From the NCBI GenBank assembly GCA_039028695.1, contig JBCCHN010000203.1, positions 1 through 5,430 of the forward strand: a stretch of DNA of 5,430 nt. The letters are read 5' to 3'. Source of the stretch: JANQKX01 sp039028695. GTDB lineage: Bacteria > Pseudomonadota > Alphaproteobacteria > Kiloniellales > Kiloniellaceae. The notes below the pieces were generated by a model. That model was not told where the DNA came from, ran no database searches, and saw nothing but the letters and a program-made list of their open reading frames with translations. Made by a program: the position numbers and the translations under genes. This document shows, one piece after another, positions 1-5,430 of the stretch. Every line of letters begins with the position of its first letter. The first letter of the stretch is position 1.

Positions 1-134
1 CTATCTAGAATATTTAGGATTTATTTATTTTCTACGAGATCATAAATTTTTGATTTTTTTTCCTATAATTTGAAAATTTCACTAGTCCAGATATTTCGTT
101 ACTCGCGAGATAAAAGGGAACTTCATCGTGCCTG
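1..134. other. AT-rich non-coding stretch with a -10-like hexamer
   Basis: This stretch is much richer in A and T than the rest of the window, especially in the first ~115 bases, which contain long T runs. A perfect TATAAT hexamer sits at 64-69, but no convincing -35 element lies 16-18 bases upstream (that position reads CATAAA), and no extended -10 TG is present. It may be the old promoter region of the TIGR03032-like remnant that follows, or the end of whatever lies to the left. I see no gene in it. The promoter reading is weak because a TATAAT is expected by chance in such AT-rich DNA. Confidence 0.3.
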
Positions 135-410
135 GAGCTGACATCGTCTTGACAGTTGTCCACATGGTTGGTTTCCGAAGATACCAGTTTGCCTTTTACC
201 AGCCATCAAGCTGGTAAAGTCTTTCTGATTGGTACCAAATCGGACGGTAAACCGTCGGTCTTTGGGCGCCCCTTGAAGGCTTTATGGGCATGCCGGCCCA
301 AGGCGTCCGCAAAGCCGCTTATCAAAGGCATGACAAGTGCCGCACCCGGTCACAGGTCCGAACCATTCAAAAACCATGTACAAAGGAAGCGGTCACAAAC
401 TTTAAATTAA
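135..410 (+). pseudogene. TIGR03032-like protein, N-terminal remnant with stop and frameshift
   Basis: The translation around 162-270 (TWLVSEDTSLPFTSHQAG, then KVFLIGTKSDGKPSVFGRP) follows the N-terminal signature I recall for TIGR03032/DUF4915-type proteins: WLAEQ..SLAFTTYQ.GKLFLIG..PDGRLSVFER, then MGL. The function of that family is not known to me. Family members are about 320-370 residues; only about 90 are left here. Two lesions are visible. At 150-152 a TGA interrupts ELTSS-stop-QLSTW, where the family usually has an arginine, which fits a CGA-to-TGA change. At the C-run near 267-272 the frame is lost: dropping into the frame that starts at 272 gives LEGFMGMPAQG, matching the expected 'MGL' segment, so one C appears to be missing. 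A further shift back near 325-335 may give APGHRSEPFKNHV, but this is tentative. An open frame from TTG at 156 exists but ends in unrelated sequence at 410. The family call comes from memory of the motif, not from a search. Confidence 0.5.
195..218. repeat. Perfect 9-bp inverted repeat, 6-base loop
   Basis: TTTACCAGC at 195-203 and GCTGGTAAA at 210-218 are exact reverse complements around the loop CATCAA. The hairpin lies inside the TIGR03032-like remnant and encodes its FTSHQAGK segment, so it may be a coincidence of codon choice. No T-run follows on the plus strand, so it is not a standard terminator. Confidence 0.5.
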
Positions 411-740
411 AGGCTCCGCCGCTTGATAGAGAGAGCCTTCGGTCATGAACCGCTCAAACTGCAGTTTGGCGCGTGCAAGTCCCCTAGGCTGAGTTTTGTG
501 AGTGCCGGCTGTAAAAGCGATTGTGAGGCCCAGCGTGCCAATCTTCACTGCAAGGCATTCGGGTTCCCCACATTTTTTCCGTGCTCTGTTCACTATGGCA
601 AGAAAAATAAACTTAAAAAGTTCCTTCGATATTCGCTTAAGCTTGGGCGAGGAATTGGACGAAGGCCTGGTATCTTGGTTCATCCTGTCGATCCGATTTG
701 GTAATCAAACCAATTCGGCTTTCGAATGGAAAAAGATCAG
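411..740. other. Stretch with no recognisable gene, between two pseudogenes
   Basis: No convincing gene was found here. Short open frames exist on both strands, the longest being a minus-strand frame of 93 codons at 402-683 whose end reads QFERFMTEGSLYQAAEPLI. I recognise none of them, and none has a convincing ribosome binding site. By position the stretch should hold what is left of the aminotransferase C-terminal half, but neither the PLP lysine region nor a typical C-terminus was found in the three minus-strand frames. It probably consists of decayed coding sequence. It also contains a 14-base perfect palindrome at 455-468 and an imperfect hairpin at 693-718. Confidence 0.4.
693..718. repeat. 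10-bp inverted repeat with one mismatch, 6-base loop
   Basis: CCGATTTGGT (693-702) pairs with ACCAATTCGG (709-718) at nine of ten positions around the loop AATCAA. It lies just beyond the point (741) where similarity to aminotransferases ends on the minus strand. No long T-run follows on either strand, so a rho-independent terminator is not well supported. It could be a protein-binding site, a remnant of an inserted element or chance. Confidence 0.45.
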
Positions 741-1034
741 GTCGAAGGGCTCTGCGAGTGCTAGGAGGGCAAGCAAATTAGCTTCAGAAGTGCCATTGGC
801 GACCAATAGGTTCTCCCCGCTTGCGCCTGGGTATCAATTGGCGATGGCCTTTCGTAGGACAGGCGTTCCATCGGTATAACCATAGCCCAATCGCAAGGCA
901 CTCAGCTCGTGAAAATCGGTGCCTAAAAGGTCTCCTGCGCTAGCAGGGTGCACGCCACTCTCGGTGAGGTTCACCGTGACATCGTTTTCATAAAGCGTCT
1001 GGTTACGTTCAAGCTGGAAGATGGAAAAGCCCAT
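741..1034 (-). pseudogene. PLP-dependent aminotransferase class I/II, N-terminal remnant
   Basis: The start codon at 1034 opens MGFSIFQLERNQTLYEN and is followed by NLTESGVHP, then LGYGYTDGTPVLRKAIAN. This is the N-terminal pattern of a class I/II PLP aminotransferase subgroup (NLSESGVHPL..., LGYGYTNGTPELR.AIA). After 66 codons a TGA (836-834) interrupts, but the same frame continues as YPGASGENLLVANGTSEANLL up to EPFD at 741. That matches the family's LYPGA..ENVLVTNGTSEAN segment, whose NGTSEAN part lies by the cofactor phosphate site. The stop therefore replaces a residue that is usually leucine. Downstream of 741 the similarity ends. Roughly 100 of ~370-400 residues remain and the Schiff-base lysine region is missing. 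The start overlaps the stop of the cyclodeaminase remnant (TAATG), so the two were translationally coupled. The reaction cannot be named; by context the substrate was probably an amino acid or keto acid linked to the cyclodeaminase step. Confidence 0.8.
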
Positions 1035-1509
1035 TAGCTCTCTCCCAAGTATCCCACCACTGCTTTGGCAATAGCAATATCCTGAACAGCAAAACCGGTA
1101 AGGTCAGCAACAGTGATTTGGTCTTCGCGCGTTCGGCCAGGGCATCTGCTGTTACTGCTCCAGCAGCGGCGGTTCGATGATTGGTCAACACACCCTCTTC
1201 GAGCAACACCGAGAGAACCATCCCCGTTTTAGATGAAAGTACGAGCACGCACCCCCCAAAGGGCGGTAGTCCGCGATCTGGATTGCCGAAAAAGCCCGCT
1301 GCGATTTTGACTATAAAGACATCATCGCCTTTTATGGCACCATATTTGATGTGCATTTCGCCATTGTCGTCGGGGAAGAGCAATTCGCCAATCGGCGGCA
1401 CAACAACCTCGCCGCGCGAATAGGCAATAAAACCGTCGCGCACCTCTTTGACAATGTCGATTTCGGGCAGGCTTTGTTCGATTTCTTCAAGTCTTACTAT
1501 CCGGGTCAT
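1034..1509 (-). pseudogene. Ornithine cyclodeaminase/mu-crystallin family gene with internal deletion
   Basis: The first 128 codons are a good N-terminal half of the ornithine cyclodeaminase/mu-crystallin family (which includes ornithine, ectoine-pathway EutC-like and related imine enzymes). Visible are VVPPIGELLF, MHIKYGAI with K55, VKIAAGFFGN with K68, LPPFGG, and LTNHRTAAAGAVTADALA with R112. These are the usual substrate-side lysines and arginine. At 1126-1131, around CGCGCG, the sequence jumps into another frame: RE, then DQITVADLTGFAVQDIAIAK, ending GYLGES at TAA 1036-1034. This is the family's C-terminus. About 160 residues are missing, including the whole Rossmann NAD-binding domain with its GxGxxG loop, and the join is out of frame. 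Reading straight on gives 166 codons with a meaningless hydrophobic tail ending at 1009. The ATG overlaps the stop of the upstream ORF (ATGA), and the TAA overlaps the next ATG (TAATG). Family membership is strong; the exact substrate cannot be told. Confidence 0.85.
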
Positions 1510-2066
1510 CCAAGAACTCCCGCGTGACGCGCTGTGATCTCAATGGCCTTGACCATTCCCTTAAATGTTGCACGTGTGGCTTGGGGACGCAGATCGCCAT
1601 TCATAGTCGCATGACGCTCGCCCGCACGCTCCATTGCACCTATTGTACCTTCGATGTCGAGGTCCTTCATCAACTCCATGGTATTTTGCCGTACCCCATG
1701 GATTTCAGATCTTACGCCAGGCGCGCAGACAAAAAGTGTATCAAGATTGTTTAGGCTCTTGGCATCAATACCGAGTTGACCTCCCGACACCGTGCGGTGC
1801 ATGGAGAAATGCCTGTACTTTGGTGGAAAGGCCCGGCCATCTGAACAGAAGATCTCCAACCTAGGTTTGGTTTTGAATGGCAGAATTGTGGGGTCGACTG
1901 GCGAATGCCGGACAATCACACGGGCGCCAAAGCTGCAAAAGGTAATTGCCAAATCCCGTTTGATCGAAATTGTAACGGAAAGTTTACCAATAAATCTCTC
2001 AAACGACCCAATTCGCTGCCGAAATAGTCCCAAATGGGACTGACCGAAGAATTCGTGTTTATTCAA
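1506..2066 (-). CDS. Unidentified ORF, first gene of the decayed cyclodeaminase operon
   Basis: This open frame has up to 186 codons, and I do not recognise the family. The C-terminal ~110 residues look truly coding: RTVSGGQLGIDAKSLNNLD, then TLFVCAPGVRSEIHGVRQ, then ATMNGDLRPQATRATFKGMV, ending ARHAGVLG. No transmembrane segment or signal peptide is evident. Its TGA overlaps the ATG of the cyclodeaminase remnant (ATGA), so it belonged to the same transcript and was probably part of the same amino-acid or imine pathway. The listed start is a TTG at 2066 with no clear ribosome binding site, and the first ~45 residues (MNKHEFFGQSHLGLF...) look unlike a conserved domain. The gene may therefore be truncated at its N-terminus or start further in. 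Given the two broken genes below it, this may also be a pseudogene that happens to keep its frame. Confidence 0.5.
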   Translation of the reverse strand: MNKHEFFGQSHLGLFRQRIGSFERFIGKLSVTISIKRDLAITFCSFGARVIVRHSPVDPTILPFKTKPRLEIFCSDGRAFPPKYRHFSMHRTVSGGQLGIDAKSLNNLDTLFVCAPGVRSEIHGVRQNTMELMKDLDIEGTIGAMERAGERHATMNGDLRPQATRATFKGMVKAIEITARHAGVLG

Positions 2067-2157
2067 TAATAGACCAGACTGCCTGAATTAACCGTGTGCG
2101 TGTCACAATAAATATTGGTCGATTAAGTATGAAGACCACTGGAGCGGGAGACGACCT
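2067..2157 (+). promoter_or_regulatory. Divergent intergenic region, candidate promoter for the 591-aa gene
   Basis: This 91-bp gap separates the minus-strand decayed operon from the plus-strand secreted-protein gene, so it should carry the promoter of the latter. The best pair I see is TTAACC at 2088-2093 and AATATT at 2111-2116 with a 17-base spacer. Each matches only four of six consensus bases, so the assignment is weak. The ribosome binding site is much clearer: GGGAG at 2146-2150, seven bases before the ATG. No operator-like palindrome stood out. Confidence 0.25.
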
Positions 2158-3933
2158 ATGCGATGGGCAAACCTTGGAAAATTCTCGTCGATAATTATTT
2201 TCACAATCGCCGCCGTGTTTCCTACGATCGTTCACTCAGGCGGAGATTCTAAAGAGGAACTTGACGCCTTTGATGAATTTGCGGCCACAGCCTTGTCTCG
2301 ATTCGCTGTCGAACTACCGGGAGTTTTCGGCACACCGGCCGACCCATTCTCAAATTCCATTTCCCCTGCAAGAGCCAAATCGTTTCTTGCGAGAACTGCT
2401 ACATACAAAATTCCGAACTTTGATGCGACCACTGAAAAAGGTGAACCGCGTTTTAATGGTCGAATGAAGCGAACTCTTTGGATGAAAATGGTTCCAGAGC
2501 GAAATGCCACGGCGGTCATTCATACTTTTGGCAGCGACTATGACACCGCTTTGGCTGTTCATACCGGCAAAAGAGTGAATAAGCTGAAAAAAGTGGTCTT
2601 CAACGACAACTTCAACATTCCTGGAATTTCACGGACTCACAGCCTGGTCGAATTTTCGGCAAAAAAGAATGTACGCTACTCCATTCAGGTTGGCAGCAAG
2701 AAGAAGGAAACAGGCACAGTCTTAGTGACAGGATCCATATTGCCTCCAGCCGGCGGTCTGAGCGTTTTCTTGGCCCAGGTGGATGGCCAGAATTATGGGG
2801 GTAGAAACTATATCTGTGTCATCGGCAACGGTGAAGGCAATGACTGCGGGGATCCAACATTTCTTCTCTACAATAGCCACAGCAAAAACCTAAGGATCTC
2901 GGCCAACCATAGTTTAGGGCCGGACGTGGCGGCACCGGCCGATATCGTGTTGGCGCCTGGCGAAGCTGCGACCATGAAATTTTCATTCGGCGCGGGATTT
3001 GACACTTCGACACTTAGAACCATTTCCGGCTGGTTCAGTTTTACGGCCAATAAGGGTAAGAAACTAATCAATAAGATTGATCTTCCAGGTCTTATTACCG
3101 TGCAGGATGATTTTGGTGCACCCGAAGCCCTCACCGCAGAAATCTCGCCACCGATTCAAGCCGGTCAAATTAACGAGCCCTTAATATTCGAGGTGAAATT
3201 GAGCAACGATGGCAGCGCGAAAGCCATTGGCTGTCATGCGCGGGCGGATCGATTTATTTTTACGAAAGTTTCTTGGGCGGAGGTCAAATCCAAAAAGAAA
3301 GGTGGTGTTGGAGAAGCAAATAAAGTCTTCAGCATAGCTCCGGGGAAAACCAAAAAGCTCTTGGTTGCGGTCGCCCCGATGCAGGCCCAAGTGGCTGATC
3401 CCACCTTTCCTGGCAGCAACGAAGTCCGCATCGATTGCGCGAATACCTCTCACCTTCTCTATGATCTGACAAATAATTTTGATTTCTCGGTTCGAGGTTC
3501 GTGGGTACCCGCAAAGATGACAGCCAGAATCCTATCGCCAAAGGGTGATGTAATTCGAGTGCCGAAGAAAAAGTCTGCTAGCTTCACAGCGTCCATTAAG
3601 AACGATGGAAAATCCAAGGCGAGTTTGCGTGTTACTCCCACCTATGGTGCTCCCTTTGCCGAAAACGACCGTTATAGTATGACAATTTGCAAACTGACAA
3701 AGAAGAATGGGAAATGTGAAACCCCCGCTTCCTTCAGCGTGAACTTCGATGCTAAGAAGAAATCCACTCACTATGTGAAAGTCTTCGTAAGCGCTCCGGC
3801 AAACGATCCCGGGTTTGATCCGGAAAAACGGCGCGTATTTGTCAACGTGTGGCAGAACAAACCAAAACCCAACCTACCGGGGACCAGTTCCGTCATCATC
3901 GCATCCGATAGCATCGCACCTAGACGAAAGTAA
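2158..3933 (+). CDS. Lysine-rich secreted multi-domain beta protein, function unknown
   Basis: This gene encodes 591 residues. The ATG start is supported by a Shine-Dalgarno GGGAG seven bases upstream and by a signal peptide directly at the N-terminus: basic start, hydrophobic core SSIIIFTIAAVF, likely cleavage near VHS-GG (~27). Residues ~105-195 look like the PPC-type beta domain common in exported proteins: TLWMKMVPE, HTFGSDYDTALAVHTG, FNDN, SLVEFSAKKNVRYSIQVG correspond to 'W.W.AP.sG...GS.FDT.LAVYTG...ND...V.F.a..Gt.Y.i.V'. Three further segments follow (~200-315, ~320-445, ~450-591), each with exactly one cysteine pair (220/230, 359/427, 511/520), probably disulphides formed outside the cytoplasm. 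The last segment ends VKVFVSAPANDPGFDPEKRR, then VFVNVW, a pattern (VFVT...PFDPANNRIFVRF) I recall from alphaproteobacterial secreted proteins. There are many KK/KKK runs; by hand count K+R is 79 and D+E 51. No catalytic motif, sortase signal or lipobox is seen. A surface, binding or matrix role is inference only. Confidence 0.88.
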   Translation: MRWANLGKFSSIIIFTIAAVFPTIVHSGGDSKEELDAFDEFAATALSRFAVELPGVFGTPADPFSNSISPARAKSFLARTATYKIPNFDATTEKGEPRFNGRMKRTLWMKMVPERNATAVIHTFGSDYDTALAVHTGKRVNKLKKVVFNDNFNIPGISRTHSLVEFSAKKNVRYSIQVGSKKKETGTVLVTGSILPPAGGLSVFLAQVDGQNYGGRNYICVIGNGEGNDCGDPTFLLYNSHSKNLRISANHSLGPDVAAPADIVLAPGEAATMKFSFGAGFDTSTLRTISGWFSFTANKGKKLINKIDLPGLITVQDDFGAPEALTAEISPPIQAGQINEPLIFEVKLSNDGSAKAIGCHARADRFIFTKVSWAEVKSKKKGGVGEANKVFSIAPGKTKKLLVAVAPMQAQVADPTFPGSNEVRIDCANTSHLLYDLTNNFDFSVRGSWVPAKMTARILSPKGDVIRVPKKKSASFTASIKNDGKSKASLRVTPTYGAPFAENDRYSMTICKLTKKNGKCETPASFSVNFDAKKKSTHYVKVFVSAPANDPGFDPEKRRVFVNVWQNKPKPNLPGTSSVIIASDSIAPRRK

Positions 3934-3936
3934 ATT

Positions 3937-3963
3937 CCCAAGAAATCGTTCTCGAATTTTGGG
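3937..3963 (+). terminator. Weak stem-loop just after the 591-aa gene
   Basis: CCCAAGA (3937-3943) can pair with TTTTGGG (3957-3963), a seven-bp stem including one G-T pair, around a 13-base loop. The following TCCTTTGTTTAAAA is T-rich but lacks a continuous T-tract. If it works as a terminator it is weak, so partial read-through into the gene at 4031 is plausible. Confidence 0.25.
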
Positions 3964-4030
3964 TCCTTTGTTTAAAATCCGGGAATGACGTACTTCATAG
4001 GCCGGGTATGTTCCCTATCAGGTGGTCCAG

Positions 4031-5430
4031 ATGCAGATGAGTTTTAGGTCCCTTGCATTTCTGATAGTTGCCTGTCTCATCGTTATCAAAAGCCAAATCG
4101 GGGCTCCTTGGGCACAAGGGATCATTGTGCCCTGTGGCCCTGCTGAGGGCGTATGGTCGTGGTCTACAGGAGGGGCTGTGACTTTGAGCCCCGATGGTCA
4201 GGCCCAATGGGCTGCCAAGGAATCGGATCCTCCCGCATTCGAGGGCACATGGCAATGTGATACCTCCACGGGGACTGTGAATATCACCTGGGCTCAAGGC
4301 GTGACGGACCGATTAGCCTTAACCGACAATGATAATCGCTTGGAAGGAAGCAATCAGCATGGTGTTGCGGTCCATGGCGTTCGCTTTGTTGAAACTATTT
4401 CCACCGAACCGCCAGGCCCGGTTCCCCCGGGGCTTGTGGGGACATGGCTGTTGGAGATTTTGTTGCCAAGCCCAGAAGGACCCATTCCAGTCCTTTGGGA
4501 AGTCCGATTCGACGGCAGCTATAATATATATGCAGGACCCTATAGCCACAGCGGCCAGATGGAAGCATATGCAAACGGCTGGAGTCTCGATTCTGAAACC
4601 AATGACTTTCAAGATATGGGCAGCTATCGGCTGCAGAACTGGGCTACATTGGTTACGCATGGCTCGCAAGGACCTGGACGGTGGCACCGTTATGAGCCTT
4701 CCCTAACGCTGCAGACGACGGACATTTCTGGCCAGCTCATTCCAAGCAATCTGCCGGAATTAGTCACCCAGGTGCAAACCCCGATAGCCAGTTGGCGGCC
4801 CGATGCTCGGTTGATCGCCATTGACTACCGACGGCCTAGCGCCTCACAGGCCAATGTGAAGTCCAAGATTGATCTTAGCTATGCTTCTCCTGCTTCGGGG
4901 GCCGGACTAATGGTTTCCCTTGACACGACAGGGGCGCGATTTTTTGTGCACGACGTGGTGAATTGGGGCGAAGGCGAAATCCCGAATGGATTTTTGGATT
5001 TGCCTACGGTTTGGGTAATGGCTCAGCAGCATGGATTATTGGCGCCGCTAGACCGGGCGGGCTTAAAAATTTGGTACCCTCAGGATCAGGACCCGGTTTT
5101 GGCCTGGACCATTTCAACGGCGCGAGGGGATACGCGCGGAATAAACTTGGACGCAGCTGCCGGAATCAAACTCGATGGTGATCTGTCGGGTTATGTCGCT
5201 GCTTACAATGCACAATGGCAAGAAGCCATCGCCGGGCTCAAGCGGCTTTTTCGACAACCTCGCCGGTCCAGCTCATCTAGTTTCGATTTCAGCTTTGACT
5301 CCAGCGATGATTCGACAAGCTATGACAGTGACAGCACAGATAGTGGATCAGATTATGGCGTCGCTGCTCAAGGGGCCTGGAGTTCTGGTGATATGGGGGC
5401 TTATGATCGCATCATGAGTGGCACTCCCAC
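4031..5430 (+). CDS. Exported protein with two GTW beta domains and Ser/Asp-rich tail (3' end outside window)
   Basis: The frame is open from ATG 4031 to the window edge: 466 codons without a stop. AGGTGG at 4020-4025, five bases before the ATG, supports this start; the frame has a TAG upstream at 3998-4000. Residues 6-22 form a hydrophobic signal. Cleavage near PWA-QG (~28) is likely, although IVAC at 12-15 resembles a lipobox and a lipoprotein cannot be excluded. Residues ~34-118 form one beta domain: CGPAEGVWSWSTGGAVTLSP, GTWQC, ITWAQG, DNRLEGSNQHGVAVHGVR, with C35 and C76 as a probable disulphide. Residues ~135-220 form a second: GLVGTWLLE, WEVRFDGSY, HSGQMEAYANGWSL, DMGSYRLQ, GPGRWHR, lipocalin-like in pattern. 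The region ~250-405 (SWRPDARLIAIDY, NWGEGEIPNGFLDLP, VLAWTIST, INLDAAAG, DLSGYVAAYNAQW) looks conserved; its end slightly resembles PepSY. Residues 413-442 are a Ser/Asp-rich low-complexity tract after an RR pair. No known enzyme motif is seen; the role is unknown. It shares strand and export with the gene 97 bp upstream. Confidence 0.85.
   Translation, partial: MQMSFRSLAFLIVACLIVIKSQIGAPWAQGIIVPCGPAEGVWSWSTGGAVTLSPDGQAQWAAKESDPPAFEGTWQCDTSTGTVNITWAQGVTDRLALTDNDNRLEGSNQHGVAVHGVRFVETISTEPPGPVPPGLVGTWLLEILLPSPEGPIPVLWEVRFDGSYNIYAGPYSHSGQMEAYANGWSLDSETNDFQDMGSYRLQNWATLVTHGSQGPGRWHRYEPSLTLQTTDISGQLIPSNLPELVTQVQTPIASWRPDARLIAIDYRRPSASQANVKSKIDLSYASPASGAGLMVSLDTTGARFFVHDVVNWGEGEIPNGFLDLPTVWVMAQQHGLLAPLDRAGLKIWYPQDQDPVLAWTISTARGDTRGINLDAAAGIKLDGDLSGYVAAYNAQWQEAIAGLKRLFRQPRRSSSSSFDFSFDSSDDSTSYDSDSTDSGSDYGVAAQGAWSSGDMGAYDRIMSGTP

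Noticed and set aside
243..256. Short hairpin GACGGT-AA-ACCGTC
   Set aside because: Short stem with a two-base loop inside a decayed coding region and no T-run; likely chance.
455..468. Perfect 14-base palindrome CAAACTGCAGTTTG
   Set aside because: A palindrome of this length is expected by chance about once in three windows of this size, and no promoter or second copy is close by.
502..879. Plus-strand open frame of 125 codons
   Set aside because: Its right half is antisense to the aminotransferase remnant, no ribosome binding site precedes it, and the protein resembles nothing known to me.
1009..1033. Extension of the cyclodeaminase frame to a stop at 1009
   Set aside because: After codon 128 this frame no longer matches the family; the true C-terminus is in another frame and ends at 1034.
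1181..1423. Plus-strand open frame of 80 codons opposite the cyclodeaminase remnant
   Set aside because: It is antisense to a segment with clear family similarity on the minus strand and has low-complexity, Ser/Pro/Thr-rich content; a shadow frame.
3995..4297. Minus-strand open frame of 100 codons
   Set aside because: Antisense to the start of the exported protein at 4031, whose frame has a ribosome binding site, signal peptide and domain motifs.
4329..4706. Plus-strand open frame of 125 codons and its antisense partner at 4319-4687
   Set aside because: Both are shadows of the long open frame from 4031; their translations lack the regular domain pattern seen in that frame.
4963..5417. Two plus-strand open frames (72 and 80 codons) near the window end
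   Set aside because: They overlap the long frame from 4031 in other phases and lack start signals of their own.

Overview
The window reads as chromosomal DNA of a Gram-negative bacterium, most likely an alphaproteobacterium. That assignment is an inference: it rests on the kinds of protein present (a TIGR03032-like protein, a cyclodeaminase/aminotransferase pair, and exported beta-rich proteins of a type I associate with alphaproteobacteria) and on moderate base composition. No rRNA, tRNA, CRISPR array or insertion sequence was recognised.

Left part (1-2066): a zone of gene decay. A TIGR03032-like fragment (+ strand, 135-410) carries an in-frame TGA and a frameshift. After an unexplained stretch (411-740) comes the wreck of a minus-strand operon, read from right to left: an unidentified ORF (2066-1506), an ornithine cyclodeaminase/mu-crystallin family gene (1509-1034) that has lost its central NAD-binding part and its frame, and the first ~100 codons of a class I/II PLP aminotransferase (1034-741) with a TGA stop. 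Both gene junctions still have their translational-coupling overlaps (ATGA and TAATG), so the decay came from internal lesions rather than rearrangement of the gene order.

Right part (2158-5430): two intact-looking plus-strand genes for exported proteins, 97 bp apart. The first (591 aa) is a lysine-rich secreted protein with one PPC-like beta domain and three further beta-sandwich-like segments that hold one cysteine pair each. The second starts at 4031 and stays open to the window edge (466 codons visible). It has a signal peptide, two successive 'GTW' beta domains, a conserved-looking central region and a Ser/Asp-rich tail. By hand count the first protein is strongly basic and the second strongly acidic, so an interaction in the periplasm or at the cell surface is possible but untested.

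The most notable points are the fossil operon with preserved overlaps and the exported protein pair. Nothing here proves a new system.
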